Assembly: GCA_021234155.1 (NCBI GenBank)
Contig: JAJEKV010000039.1
Coordinates: 5,252,745 to 5,316,744, forward strand
Source: Isoetes taiwanensis
Taxonomy: Eukaryota > Streptophyta > Lycopodiopsida > Isoetales > Isoetaceae
Direction of reading: 5' to 3'
Length of the DNA stretch: 64,000 nt
The stretch's first letter is position 1. Every line of letters begins with the position of its first letter. Shown piece after piece: positions 39,577 to 50,799 of the stretch. The translations under genes and the position numbers were made by a program. A model generated the notes under the pieces. The model saw nothing but the letters and a program-made list of their open reading frames with translations. It was not told the DNA's origin and searched no databases.

Positions 39577-40206
39577 ATTATGGATTCAATTACTGCCCTT
39601 TTTAGAGTAGACTTCACAGGACGTGGTGAACTAGCAGAACCTCAGGTAGAGATTCTGCATATATTCTCAGATTTTTGTATGGTTTTAGGGAAAGAAAGCC
39701 TCTTTCTAACCTCAAATTATCATCTATGTAGGACGTGGTGAACTAGCAGAATGTTAGGTATTCTCAGATTTTTGTATGGCTTTAGAGAAAGAAAGCCTCT
39801 TTCTAACCTCAAATTATCATCTATGTACAGGAAAAACTAGCTCAAATGCTTTCAAGATTGACCAAGATTGCTGAAGAATTCAATGTAGCAGTCTTCATGA
39901 CAAATCAAGGTAAACTTTCTTCATATCCCCCCCTACACAGCTCGTTTTCTTAGCTAATATGGAATATGTTTCTAGTTATTGCCGATCCTGGTGGTGGGAC
40001 ATTTGTGGTTGATCCAAAAAAGCCTGTTGGTGGTCACGTCCTTGCTCATGCATCAACAATAAGAATGATGTTGAGAAAAGAAAAAGGGGAGCAGCGGATT
40101 TGCAAGAACATAGATGCTTCTAGATGAATTACAAAGTTTTGACTTCTTGACTGCTACATACGTCTTTCAGATATCTGCAGGTGGTGTAACAGATGTCAAA
40201 GATTAA
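39577..40206 (+). pseudogene. DMC1: DMC1 meiotic recombinase 3' exons, truncated pseudogene
   Basis: DMC1 is the meiosis-specific RecA-type strand-exchange protein. Exon 39577-39645 encodes IMDSITALFRVDFTGRGELA, which includes the Walker B region. Exon 39831-39909 encodes [20 protein letters not shown] and VFMTNQ. Exon 39976-40127 encodes [34 protein letters not shown] and GEQRICK, then hits TGA where a region like APNLPEAEA is expected. Exon 40171-40206 encodes the C-terminus ISAGGVTDVKD. The splice sites (CAG/GTAGAG, AAG/GTAAAC, CTAG, TTTCAG) are intact and the phases fit. The N-terminus and Walker A are absent. VIADPGGG and GGHVLAHA favour DMC1 over RAD51. Confidence 0.9.
39619..39830. repeat. 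tandem duplication across a DMC1 exon-intron border
   Basis: AGGACGTGGTGAACTAGCAG and the following intron segment through AATTATCATCTATGTA occur twice (39619-39733 and 39734-39830); a short internal stretch is missing from the second copy. Confidence 0.88.
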
Positions 40207-40839
40207 ACTCTTTAGTAATGTGGAAACTTTTCAGGGTTTCTTATTTCCCAAGCTCCTTATCTCCTGGAATAAGATGTCTAGGAGCTTCCCGTTAGCAGGG
40301 AATCTAATAGCGCTTACATTCATAGCTTTTGCTGTATATAACTCATATTCAATCATTACTGATTCAGGTTTTACTGATATGATCTAGAGTCTTGAAAATT
40401 CATACATCAATTTTTCTCATCTTCGTGCACACTTTATAAGCTAAGCCATGAATTGGGCTGAGAAATAAAACAACGAATTATCCTGAATAATCATAGACAT
40501 AATAAAGCAAACACCACCACTGCCTCTTTTTGATTAAACTTTACGTCTCATTACATCTCAAAGGTCGGCCAATTGTAGTATTTAGACAGTTGGAATCAGT
40601 AAATAGAAAAATAATCTTTGGTTAGTATATATGCAATCCCTTCTACAAATAACAAGAATTATGGAATGTAAAGCTAGACTCTCATACAAGCAGCAAGTCG
40701 TTTTGCTTGCTTGCAAACAATGACAATTCACTTTTTCCGAAGCATTTTATATACACTTAGCGTATACAAACAATTGATTGTATCAAAATACCAGTCATTT
40801 CTGCCCTGTAATTTGTTAATCCAAAATGTTTTGCCATTA
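40207..40839. other. intergenic between two gene fragments
   Basis: No supported feature; AT-rich. Confidence 0.35.
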
Positions 40840-41640
40840 CTACAGACATAGTAGAGAATAATGCACGAGTGGAACAAATGCATTATCTAACTGAGTGGTG
40901 TCTGCCTCTAATAATCCTGCACACATTGATGCTAGTGCCAATGAAAAAAATTGGCCTTTTATGCTTTCTTTAGAAAAAATGAATAGAATCAGCAAGCAAC
41001 TGCCAAAAACAGAAAATATTCCCATCATAGTACCGTCCACTGTTTTTTTGTTCGTTATTGATAATTTCCATTTCCCAAAATTGTATCCAACCACAGATGC
41101 CTTTGTAACACCAATTCCAACACTTAATATGCCAGCAAATGGGGCTAGAGAACGATTCAAAGAACTCGCACCAACCATATTGGCAGTGCACATCCTAGAA
41201 GGAGGGAAAAGTGACTAATGATAAGTCTATCAGTGTCCCTCTCATCAGCAAAGAGAACCATAAATTCCTGCACTACTTTACCTATTGGCTGAATCTGCCA
41301 AATCCTTATCAATTCAATAAGAATGAATGCAGCAAAAGCAACAACAAAAGCTAGCCGCAAGAAGTTCGGTTGAAGCAATAGAGCAGGAGCGAACATTGTC
41401 GCGGCCATTATGTGATAAAACTTCCTCACAATGATTCGGGGAACTCTTTTATCTTTAGCTACCTTTTGCAAGTAGAATAGAGGCAAAAATATTATACACA
41501 GCCAATATGTGCACAAAGCAAACCTTGGATCTTGTTGTTGTACATGACATTTGTTACAGATTTGCAACCTGCCAAGTGCGGCAGCAACAGACATCGACGA
41601 TAACAGGCCATGGTTGAAGGAAGCATGAGGGTCTTCAGAT
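40840..41640 (-). pseudogene. dolichol kinase C-terminal half, pseudogene
   Basis: Dolichol kinase makes dolichyl phosphate at the ER for N-glycosylation. The minus strand gives VPRIIVRKFYHIMAATMFAP, LRLAFVVAFAAFILIELIRI, DTDRLIISHFSLLLGCALP, then after a frameshift near 41185 SSLNRSLAPFAGILSVGIGV, and finally GLLEADTTQLDNAFVPLV and HYSLLCL at the stop. Hydrophobic segments fit the polytopic enzyme. In the cytidylyltransferase-like motif the usual GDTMAS reads GVTKAS, removing the conserved Asp. The frameshift and the motif loss mark a pseudogene. No introns are seen across the ~800 bp. Confidence 0.87.
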
Positions 41641-41952
41641 GACACTACCAATCCAACTCGGATTCAGATGAAACTATCAATCCAACTCAAATGACACGGT
41701 TTGAAAGGCATAGGACAATAGGCAGAGACTCAAAATATAAATGCAATGTAAGAGACGTGTGAAGTTTCCATTGTCACATGAAGCATCCCCGTGCATCAAT
41801 CAATGTTTCTGCAACATAAAATGTTTTGGGCTGTACATACAGATAAGATCTTTGAGGCTTGATGTTTCCAAATTTATTCAAATAAGGATGACTGTACATA
41901 ACAAAATTTCTTCTTATTCTTTGATGGCATTTACAGCAAATGGTGCCCTTTC

Positions 41953-42218
41953 TCACCTTCTCTGGAAGTTAATAACCTTGATGGAAAAAGCAAATACAAA
42001 TCAAAAGAAAAAAGCGAAGCCAACAAGAACAACAACACACACTTCTAGGAAATCATGCCTGAACCAAAATAGACCCCCAAAAAGTCCTTGACACTAATCC
42101 TTCATAGTCAGGGACCATCATAACTGTTGTGTCATCTCCAAGTTGAGAAACAACCAAGCCATATAGAGTCCATGCAATAGGGCTGATCCAATAGATCCAT
42201 ACCCACCAGCCAGGCATC
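41953..42218 (-). pseudogene. PDR/ABCG transporter last exon, broken
   Basis: PDR-type ABCG proteins are plasma-membrane exporters. After an intact acceptor (GCATAG, 42219-42221 side) the exon reads MPGWWVWIYWISPIAWTLYG, LVVSQLGDD and VPDYEG. The frame then shifts twice (VKDFLGVYFGSG, then HDFLEVCVVVLVGFAFFF), hits one TGA, and ends FVFAFSIKVINFQRR then a stop, the canonical PDR C-terminus. Only this exon is present. Order and motifs make the assignment firm; two frameshifts and a nonsense codon show decay. Confidence 0.9.
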
Positions 42219-42337
42219 CTATGCAAGAGAAAACAAAATGCCAATTTATGATGCAAACTTTTACATCCACACTAAATACTAGGTTCATACTCACAGGTCG
42301 TGGCATCAGAAAACCAGAAAATAGATTCCATAGAGAA

Positions 42338-42530
42338 TAGATAGATAGATAGATAGTATTTTAACGTCATGCCACTAGGCAGCATCCAACTGGACATGTG
42401 ACCACACACCACACTACATTGCTCGGTTGGGCCCTGCCCCCAACCACCTTACATTGCGTCTGTTAGGATTTGACCCCCAACAGTACCGAGTGCGATTCTG
42501 GGCGACGAGACTACTGCTGCCAGTTGTTGA
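42338..42530 (-). mobile_element. tRNA-derived SINE with LINE-like 3' end and (CTAT)n tail
   Basis: On the minus strand an A-box-like TGGCAGCAGTAG (42511-42522) is followed about 45 nt later by a B-box-like GGGTCAAATCC (42466-42476), the layout of an internal RNA polymerase III promoter. The body ends with a TGCC-TAGT-GGCA stem, GACGTTAAAATA and (CTAT)n (42338-42356). That 3' end matches the LINE termini at 9.2 and 10.8 kb. The 5' border is approximate and no target-site duplication was found. Confidence 0.6.
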
Positions 42531-42639
42531 GATGGTGTGAGCCCAACAGCCTTTGTGTCATGACAGTAAGCTCTAAGAGGTACCAAATTTCTGTGCCTTA
42601 CCACACCAAATTACTGAACAGTCTTCATATAATCTTCAG

Positions 42640-42800
42640 GTTCTTTAGCGGCACCCTCATGAAGCAACCTCCTAGAGAATCATTGTTTAACCTTGCTTTA
42701 TAAATTGTAGCTAGTCTAGTCTTGCCAAGAACCTCTCCAAAAGCATTAAGAACATCATAAGATAAGAACTGGAAGAAGAAATCATACCTGTATTGGAGCT
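42640..42800 (-). pseudogene. receptor-kinase-like (possibly TMKL1-like) exon fragment
   Basis: The minus strand reads SYDVLNAFGEVLGKTRLATI then YKARLNNDS, resembling the glycine-loop region of LRR receptor-like pseudokinases of the TMKL1 type (D-V-L-N-A-x-G-x-V-x-x-K-T). The fragment then becomes unrecognisable, and no catalytic subdomains follow. About 45 residues support the call, so it is tentative. Confidence 0.45.
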
Positions 42801-43124
42801 GACTGGGAACAAAACCATCAATCGAGCTATTTACGACAAGAAATGCGACTTTAGAGATGGCGAACAGAACTTTTTCAATGTATTTGGCTTGCACAATCTA
42901 AATAGGTATTCGACTTTAAGATTTTTAGCAGACGATTTGAAAAGCCATGTACCTCTCAAATATTCGACTTCCAAAGTAGACAGAACGATTTGCTGAGCCG
43001 AGTACCTCCCTGTGCCATAAAACCCTGAGCCGACTAAACCCTAAGCAATGCGGCTATGCCACAGGGCAAGGGCATTCTGTTTGTGGGCCTTCCTGCTGCT
43101 GCCATAGCCCGATGCTCTGTTCTA

Positions 43125-43310
43125 TCTTGCCGGTTAGGCAGTTCAAACGTGAGCGACCCACAACCCAGATGACCGCCAATTTACAGGCAACAATGGGTTT
43201 GGAGCAGTCATCAGCATATCCTAGGTATATTCTAGCATATACTTAGGATACAAACCCACATAAACAAGGGTTTGCCCCCCTAGGGGCAACCCAAAAAAGC
43301 CAAAGGGACA
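43125..43310. repeat. foldback repeat, copy 2
   Basis: Partner of 17285-17465. It keeps the foldback (arms 43217-43230 and 43237-43250, 13 of 14 positions, 6-nt loop) and the terminal hairpin GGGTTTGCCCC-CCTA-GGGGCAACCC. As in copy 1 it follows a run of host-gene fragments. Confidence 0.75.
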
Positions 43311-45281
43311 ATGGTTTAATGAAGTCAACAGGGTGAAAAGGAACTAACCAAGCAAATGGACCAAAATGAAACCTATATTTTAACTAGACTAACTGCACAA
43401 TTTTCATTGAGAGGAGAAACTTGCTCGAGAAATGCTGGGGGTAACTTTAGATGACTATAAAGAGGTACGATGATTGTAACAAAAAATCCATGGAACAATA
43501 TATATAGGATATCCCAAGCATGGATCAAGTGATTAAATGAAACAAAAGAGTTACAATAAAAATGGATCTAAGGAGAAGAAGAACGTATAAGATGAAACCA
43601 GGCCAACACATAAAAAAAAAAAAAAGAGGAAAAAAACACAGAAGGTATAGACTTTGGTGTTGGCTAATTTAGACCTCACAACACTCATTGTTGTCATTGC
43701 TACGCACAGAGTAGGAGCATTGCAGCCTACTAAAATGCAGCGCCAAATTTGAGTATGTACTAAAATGGATATCCTAAGGCAGGCAAAGCGATTGAAGGGG
43801 TCATCTCTCTATTCGGATTTTATGTCACAGCAATTGTTTAGTGAATACCTTGTCAATATGTAGAAGAATTGTGCAAGCTACTTCCTCTAGAAGTTAATGT
43901 CAACTATTACATAGAAGAAGATTTATACATGTTTGGTACGTGTCAAGAAATATGAAGGCCTTTTATCATTTTCTCTTTCTTTAGAATCTATCTTGCCTAA
44001 AGTAAACCTTCTCTCAGATGAGTTCCAGGTCATTGTCACGAGTCATGAAGGGCCAAAGTTGATGAGTCGACCTTATTTTTCTACACACTTCGTTTATCCA
44101 ATATTTGGCTTGGTTACCGAAATAAATGCTTTGCTTGCTATTCTTTGCGTGCCAATAATTGGAGTTTTCTTGAGATTTATCCTCTTTCTTAAATTTGATG
44201 ACATGCAAATAAAGGGATGTTATGTTCTCCATGCAATATATCTCAGGTTTAAGGTTTAATATAACAGTTGGATAAGCAAATTTAACTTCTTTAGCTACCT
44301 TATAAGTTAATGTTATTTTTCTGTTACTATTCTGTGCTAGAAATATCTAATGCAAGGAAGCTGAAGGAATACAATATTCACTAGGAATGGCTTGAAGAAT
44401 GCAAAATCTCGACGAATTTGACATGTGGGGCAAAATTGTGTTCTAATATATGTGTCTATTGGAAGAAGGTCAGAAGGGACCTTTTTTTGCTAAAAATACA
44501 AAATGTTGATGCTGCATGTTGTGTTGCTTCTTTCGCACTTTTCCATTGCGTTGCTTTCTGATCCAATGTTCCGATGCAACTATGGTTGTACATTATATCC
44601 TTTTTTATACAGATTTTCTTATTCCTCATTTTTGCATGATCTGATGTCAAAACTTGCAACATCACCTAACAACCAAGTCAAGTAACAATAGTATAATAAA
44701 AACAAAAAACCGCGTACTACACGATTAACATTGCCTTATGCAATATTGCTTGCTTTAGTAACTTTCTAAGTTTAGATATATCAAAATCATATTTATTACA
44801 CCGTCACACAGATCATATAGAGGAAAAAGAATCAGTTGCTATTCAACTAACTCAAAACAAGCAAATAACTTGAGTCTAAAAAATATTTCAATCCCATTCG
44901 TTGATGAGGGCAAGGCATTGTGCAACATCATCTTGTTAAGTTTGTCTGCCTGCTAGTTAAGGAGGTTATGGGGAGTTTTGCGTAAACATCCTACCATAAC
45001 TTCCTAGAGCCATTGTTGCTGTTATCATTTTGGAAGTATTGTTCCTTTTATTGGTAGAGGATAGAGTGTTGCTTTGGAAGTATATTGCAGCCATAAAAAT
45101 GTGTTCATGTGCCACTGATTCTACTTTCAGAAAAAGAAAAATGTGGTTATTAAAACAACAAAGAGAGAAACATTGCATATTATTCCACACATTGCTGCTA
45201 ATACAAAGTAGTAGGAGACATATTATTCCACACATATTATTTATATGCTAATACAAAGTAGTAGCAGACAGCCATTGCCAA
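43311..45281. other. intergenic, no supported gene
   Basis: AT-rich. An open frame at 43933-44259 (plus) has a mixed composition but no recognisable motif. A ~49-bp duplication around GCTAATACAAAGTAGTAG lies at 45196-45267, in the 3' flank of the peptide gene. Confidence 0.4.
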
Positions 45282-45859
45282 TCACTCAGCATTTGGCAGA
45301 GCAATATTAAGGTTTGATGTTTTAGGGCACATCTTTGTGCAACCAAATCCATTTTTCTCGCAGCAATAGTGAGGAATACCTTTTTTGCACATGTATATGC
45401 ATCCAAAGCCATTCTTGATACAACATACATACTCAGATCCGCTCTCGCATAGCTGCTGGCAGCCAAAACCGTTCTTGATGCAACAAAAGTATTTAAGTGA
45501 AGAGTCACATTCCTGCTGGCAGCCGAACCCGTTCCTTCGGCAGCAGTAAGTATCTCCCACTACATTGCATACATTCCATGGCGCACAGTTAATAAGTCAG
45601 CAAACATAATAGAATAAAAAGTTTCAAAGTCCAGGGTGACAAACAAGATTAAATAACAGAACAGAATAGAATAGAAGAAATTCCATGGCAGGCATTCAAT
45701 ACAAGCGAGAAAAAACAAAGACCCACGTTTGTTGGAAGAAGGATGGTACTCCAGCACAGTGGCGGACTCGTCCATGGCTGCATTTACATTTCGAGAGTAT
45801 GCAAATTGAAAAACAGAAAGGAGACAGAACAACGCAAGGAGCATGCCAGATGAAGCCAT
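45282..45859 (-). CDS. secreted cysteine-rich peptide with four 20-residue repeats
   Basis: Exon 1 (45859-45727) encodes MASSGMLLALFCLLSVFQFA, a clear signal peptide likely cleaved near the YSR-N region, and a short acidic spacer. The intron (45726-45560, GT...AG) is phase 1. Exon 2 (45559-45282) encodes four tandem repeats with a perfect 20-residue period, each fitting CC-x-[KR]-NGFGC-x3-C. The product is 136 residues with 16 repeat cysteines. The repeats differ in nucleotide sequence while keeping every Cys and NGFGC, which suggests purifying selection. No break is seen. Extracellular action is likely from the signal peptide. I do not recognise the family; a defence or signalling peptide is a guess. 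Confidence 0.85.
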
Positions 45860-45904
45860 TGCTTATAATAAGAATGCTTGCTGCAAACTGAAGCTGAAGC
45901 TCGT

Positions 45905-45913
45905 CTTTTATAT
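45905..45913 (-). promoter_or_regulatory. TATA box of the cysteine-rich peptide gene
   Basis: The minus strand reads ATATAAAAG about 50 nt upstream of the ATG, predicting a leader of roughly 20 nt. Confidence 0.65.
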
Positions 45914-47108
45914 GTGGATTCTTATCTGATTAGAGAGACGTGTCCTCTGAGATGCCATACTGCCAATGCTTCCATCAGATGATAATTATAGACGACCCAT
46001 CTTCGATGCTTGCCACAAACGTGTCCTTCCCTTCATACTAGCATAATGGGTTTGACGTCTCAGATTTAGGCACTACTGTAGATTAGGGGGCAGCCATAAC
46101 TTGAATTGCAGCTAAGTATCCTGGTTTCGATCAGATAATAATATTAGTCGATAGATAGACGTGTTCTCTGGTAAGCCACAGACGTGTTCTCTGTTACGCC
46201 ATAAATTTGTTGTATCTTTAAGAATTACCATGCACTCTGCGCCTTGCCATCATATCTGAACATACATTTAATCGATCGAGTCTCCTATTTTTCTTTTTTT
46301 TTTGTTCCTTGCTCATTTTTTGTGCAAAACGCCAGCAATTTGTGGCATCTTTGATCTTGGTGCCTCTGTGATCTACAGCTGTGTGCAGATTAAATGTTGC
46401 CATGAGAATGCAAGCTGGTGTTAGCCTGGATTCTAGGAAGATTATTATGGATCCAAATACGTTTAGTCTAGTCTGGATGGATTTAGGGAATATATGTGGA
46501 TCCAACTATGTCTACGTGTAAAATTTCAGGTGGATTTTTCTGAATATAAATAGATAGATTGCCCAGGTTTTTTTCATTCGCTGAATTCAAAGCGTACACC
46601 AGATTCTGAATTCAAAGCGTACACCAGATTCTCTTGTTGAAGTGCAGCTTTTGCTGAAGCATTGCGACAGGATCCACCGTATTCCGGCAATGCACATGAA
46701 GCCAGAGCTAATGGCTACCACCTTCTGTAGCGCAGGCCAATATGTCCTTTTGATGTATCGGAATCCCTTCTTCATGTATTGCATGACAAGTTTACCTTGC
46801 CTCTACGTTGCTAAAGGTCTTGTGGGAAGAAAAAATCGGCAAGCATTCATTTATCTAAGTACTTCGGAAGACTATGGCTCACACTTGCAAATTCGCAAAC
46901 TGTAGTTCCCTTTTGCAAACTTAGATATAACAAATCATAGCGCTGAGCTTGATCCAACAGACTGGAGTTCAACTTCACAAAGTTAGTGAAAAAAATTCAC
47001 AGCGCAGATCTGGCACATATCTTTTCGGCATCTGCACAAGCACAGTCCTGGTACGCATTCTACTTTTGCTCCCTCCATGCCATCGCCGTTGTTGTGGCCA
47101 GTTCTTTG
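45914..47108. other. intergenic with a 25-bp tandem duplication
   Basis: No recognised gene. Two adjacent 25-bp copies at 46582-46606 and 46607-46631 contain AATTCAAAGCGTACACCAGA. An open frame follows at 46642-46905 without recognisable motifs. Confidence 0.4.
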
Positions 47109-47132
47109 TTTTTTTTTTTTTTTTTTTTTTTT
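47109..47132 (-). repeat. 24-nt T run, possible retrotransposed poly(A) on the minus strand
   Basis: A homopolymer run with no recognisable LINE 3' end on its upstream (minus) side. It may also be a polypyrimidine tract or simple slippage. Confidence 0.4.
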
Positions 47133-47854
47133 CGTTTGCACGATTTGGATTCTGGAAATGTGGAGCAGAGTAATATCCAGCATGTTAGAAATCGCATTAT
47201 TACAAACACAGAGGTCCTGCGAGAACATCGTATGGAATTCTGTAAAAACACAGGAATACATGATGCAGATTTAATTTCTGCTAATTTATTCCATGAAATG
47301 CATATTACCCGATGTTAGAAATTATAGATCATATAATTACAGATTTATTTTAAAAATCATTCTTCAACCAATTAATACATCTCAGGCAGCCAAAAAAGTG
47401 ACAATGAAACATTCAGCCATGTAAGTCGCAACACCTCGTGGTTTTCATGGTATTAAAAGGCTAGAATTATTTAAAAGACTGAAAAGTCTGAACTGAATGT
47501 GACTCATATAGAACACATCTTCATGCAAGTATGCCGGGCCAACATTAGCTATGTAAAGCTCAAACTATGTTCTGTTTTGCTAACCTATAAATGCACAATT
47601 CTCAAATCATAAGCAAAATGTTTCACCATTTTTTTTTGCTTAATTATCTTGACAATATTTACAAGGCGACAAATTCAAATAAAACACATGCCAAGGAGCT
47701 CTTATCACAAATTCTTTTTACACATTCACGCAAATCACTCAAATCCAAGGAGCATTAATCACAAATATCTTTACACACATTCACCCAAATCACTCAAATG
47801 GATGTTCAACTTTAAAACAACTTTTTCTCCTATTATATTAGATCTCTAAACCTA
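47133..47854. other. intergenic, nothing recognised
   Basis: AT-rich. A short near-repeat around CACAAATNCTTTTTACACATTCACNCAAATCACTCAAA style sequence occurs near 47705 and 47760. Confidence 0.35.
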
Positions 47855-47990
47855 ACAATCTTAGTATTAGAGATTGATGTTGTTCTTCGCTTTTTGGACA
47901 ATTTTGATATTCAATCTTTTCTTAAGTCAGGAATAATAGTTCAATTACCAATAACAGTTCCATAGACCATATTCTAATAGTCAAGTATGC
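47855..47990. repeat. 136-bp direct repeat, left copy
   Basis: It matches 49063-49198 with only about six substitutions, starting ACAATCTTAGTATTAGAG and ending AGTCAAGTATGC. The pair brackets the phosphatase and gypsy fragments. Confidence 0.9.
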
Positions 47991-48004
47991 TTCAATGGGC
48001 ATGT

Positions 48005-48186
48005 CTCCAGGCCTTAAAGCAGCTATTCTTGCTCGAACATCACCAACAAATTTCGCAGGAATTTAGGCAAATACATCAGGTTGCCTTCCTTTCTAGCAAA
48101 CCTAAAGTCACCCTTCATGTTCATAAATCTCATGATTGCCATTCATAATATGAATATCACCTCCTTGTCGATGCGCTTGTCCTTTT
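48005..48186 (-). pseudogene. SLP-type phosphatase fragment, second copy
   Basis: This ~180-bp piece is a near copy of 61704-61884, covering the GGDI...NGNHE...GDFRF part of a calcineurin-like phosphatase. It is too short and damaged to function. Confidence 0.8.
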
Positions 48187-48474
48187 AATCTCTAAACAAA
48201 TAAATGACCTTCAATTCCTACCCGCCAAGATCAAGCAGATCCCCTACCTGGCATGTCCAAAAACTGGATTGGAAGTGTCCTTTTCTTCCTGACATCCCTG
48301 TCTTTGGAGAAGTTTTGGTGTGGGTTAACCAAAAATCATTTACCACTTTAAGCCTGCCAAGAAGATTTTCTTGTCTTGTTATTACGACTGAAATGTCCAA
48401 TCCCCAAGACTTTATGAACTTGTTAGACAATACGTGGAATAATGGGGGGAACACATTGTCTAAGGATCATATCT

Positions 48475-49056
48475 TTACTCCGTTTGTACAAGTATCCTGC
48501 AACCATAGTAATCGTGAGCTTCACGAAGAAACTGTTGATCTTGAAGCTGTTGGCGTTTGAAAGAAAGCGTGGGGTCCGTGGGCAGGAGCACTTCAGTCAA
48601 GTGATACTGCTGGTAATCATGGAACCAGTGAGGCGTGACAATTATCAAGAAAAGTTGGGCATTTGGGAAGGTATCTAAAACACCCGAGAAGGGGTCATCC
48701 GTATGAATTCGGAAGAGATAGTTTGGGACTGTGTGAGACTTCCTGGGCTTGTGTATGATCTCAAAAGGAGCAAATTCCTGGAGAATGAGAACCCATCTGG
48801 CAATACGGCCTATGGGCATGCCCTTGTTGATCAAATAAAGAAGGGCATGATGATCAACAAAGAACTTAATTTTGCTTCCCAGGAGATAGTGGCAGAAGCG
48901 TTGAACACAAAAGATAAGACCCAGAGCTTCAAGCTCGGTGGCAGAATAATTTTGTTCCATGGGGTTGAGCTTCCAACTAGCAAAACGAATTGGGTTATCC
49001 TCATGAGATTCATATCCTTGAGAAAGAACAACACCAATTGCAAAGGCTGAAACGTC
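48475..49056 (-). pseudogene. Ty3/gypsy polymerase RNase H fragment
   Basis: The minus strand reads VDVSAFAIGVVLSQGYES, then RFASWKLNPMEQNYSATELE, then KIKFFVDHHALLYLINK, the RNase H region that follows gypsy reverse transcriptase, with FEIIHKPRKSHTVPNYL after it. The catalytic Asp, Glu and Asp positions are visible. No reverse transcriptase or integrase adjoins, and the fragment ends at the 136-bp direct repeat, so it is a truncated relic. Confidence 0.88.
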
Positions 49057-49062
49057 TACATG

Positions 49063-49198
49063 ACAATCTTAGTATTAGAGATTGATATTGTTCCTCGCAT
49101 TTTGGACAATTTTGATATTCAATCTTTTCTTAAGTCAGGAATAATAATTCAATTACCAATAGCAGTTCCATAGACCATATTCTAATAGTCAAGTATGC
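49063..49198. repeat. 136-bp direct repeat, right copy
   Basis: Partner of 47855-47990. Confidence 0.9.
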
Positions 49199-49553
49199 AT
49201 GTCTCATATCACACAAAATTTTGGGAAAGAACCACACAATTTGTATTCATTTAGGGCTTGAATAGACATAATTCGAACAAGTAAAATGGGTCGTTAAAGA
49301 GAATGTTGGCCGCCGCAATAAATTTTTTGTAGTTCTTAAAACATCTTTATTCGTTGAACTGGTATGAACAGCAAAGCTTGGCTAAATATATCTTACATAT
49401 TTCTCATTTAATGTTGAAAATAGCTTCCCTAATTATCTTTCATATTTTTTATCATTCCTTGTAATTATTTGCCATAGATGCTAATTATTTGTCATAAAGG
49501 AAGTATAAGGGTGGATTCACGCTATAGTGGATCAGTTTTGGTGTCCCCCATGT

Positions 49554-49604
49554 CCCCCCCCAAATAGCTTAAAAGTATAGCTTGTATTTGTGGTTTAAGA
49601 AATG
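49554..49604 (+). repeat. left terminal inverted repeat candidate
   Basis: It starts in a C run, reads CCCCCAAATAGCTTA, then TTGTATTTGTGGTTTAAG. It includes the TTGTGGTTT motif that is repeated in the internal arrays. Confidence 0.5.
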
Positions 49605-50799
49605 CATTTGTGGTTTGAGAATTTGTATAACATTGATTACGTTGATGCCTTTTCCAGTAACCGATGAGTAATTCTAATAATAACCAACCACTTCATTAAT
49701 GCTGGAGGGAATTTTTTCAAATGCTCAAACGGTGGAAACGTAGAGGGAGTTTGTTCCTCATTCTTTTGCTCGGTATTATTTTGGTAAGTCTGATGTGAAG
49801 CACATTTCTGAAAAATGGAGGAGAAAGATGTATTCTTAGATATGGCAGATGAAGAAATCCAGAACATCCAGAATGAAGATCCATTTGTTAGAGTGAGTTT
49901 GAGATCATTGTTGAAAGAAATTCAATCTGGGGAAGTTTTAGATTGTGGTTTAGAACATGCAACTATTTCTAGTGTCAATCTTGAGAATGCAGATGATATA
50001 TCAATCGGTCATGATCCTAGTATTGTGGACAATACTATAAAGAATATCAAGAAGAGAAAAAGAGAGATCTGAGCAAGAACGTCACGAAGAAACAAAGGCA
50101 GAGAAAAAGACAAAAAGAAGCTAATGAGGCATTGGTGAAGATTGGAGGTCAAGATGGATTGGATAAAAGTGGTGCAACAAAAAGGAGAGTAGTGTTAAAC
50201 ACCGTCAATTCATTCTTGAGGCAAACAAAACAATGAATCTCAGATTAAACGAGAAATATTGATTGATGTACTAGAACATAAAGCTATGGAAGAGATAGTT
50301 GGGGATCTCTTGAAGAATCTGGAAGCAAAAACAACCATAATAGATAATATCAGAGATTCAATCCATATCATGAAGCAATCAACTAGTCTAGATTGTATGG
50401 GCTAAAAAATCTTGTTTAGCAATGGCAATAGGCAATGAGCAGAAAAGCGACTCTGAGAAAAATGGGAAAAGTTCTTGATGTTCATCCAAGAAATTTGGCT
50501 GCTGCAAAAAGAGAGACAAATTTGAGATAAATTGCAATTCAGGAAAATGGGTGTACTATAGAAGGGGAAGAAGATGTGATTCCATTTACGATTACATCAT
50601 TGCTCTTTGTACGGGATTTTTGGATTTCTAATACTAGGGTCTCTCCAAACACAAAGGATGTGAAATCTAGGAGACTTGAAAGAAATATCAGAGAAGAGCA
50701 TGCTACACATTACTTAGAGCAAAGCCAAGTTAGTTACTACTCTATTATCTATCTACTCTTTCAAGCTTGATTTGATCACAGTTTTCTCGGATCCTCTAT

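Noticed and set aside
42466-42522. A functional tRNA gene
   Set aside because: A- and B-box-like motifs are present, but I could not fold a cloverleaf and the sequence continues into a LINE-like tail, so a SINE fits better.
43933-44259. 108-codon plus-strand open frame, briefly considered as an mTERF-like piece
   Set aside because: Only a few hydrophobic positions match, without repeated motifs, so no call is justified.
47109-47132. T run as the poly(A) of a minus-strand retrocopy
   Set aside because: No LINE 3' end or gene is recognisable on the upstream side and no target-site duplication is visible.
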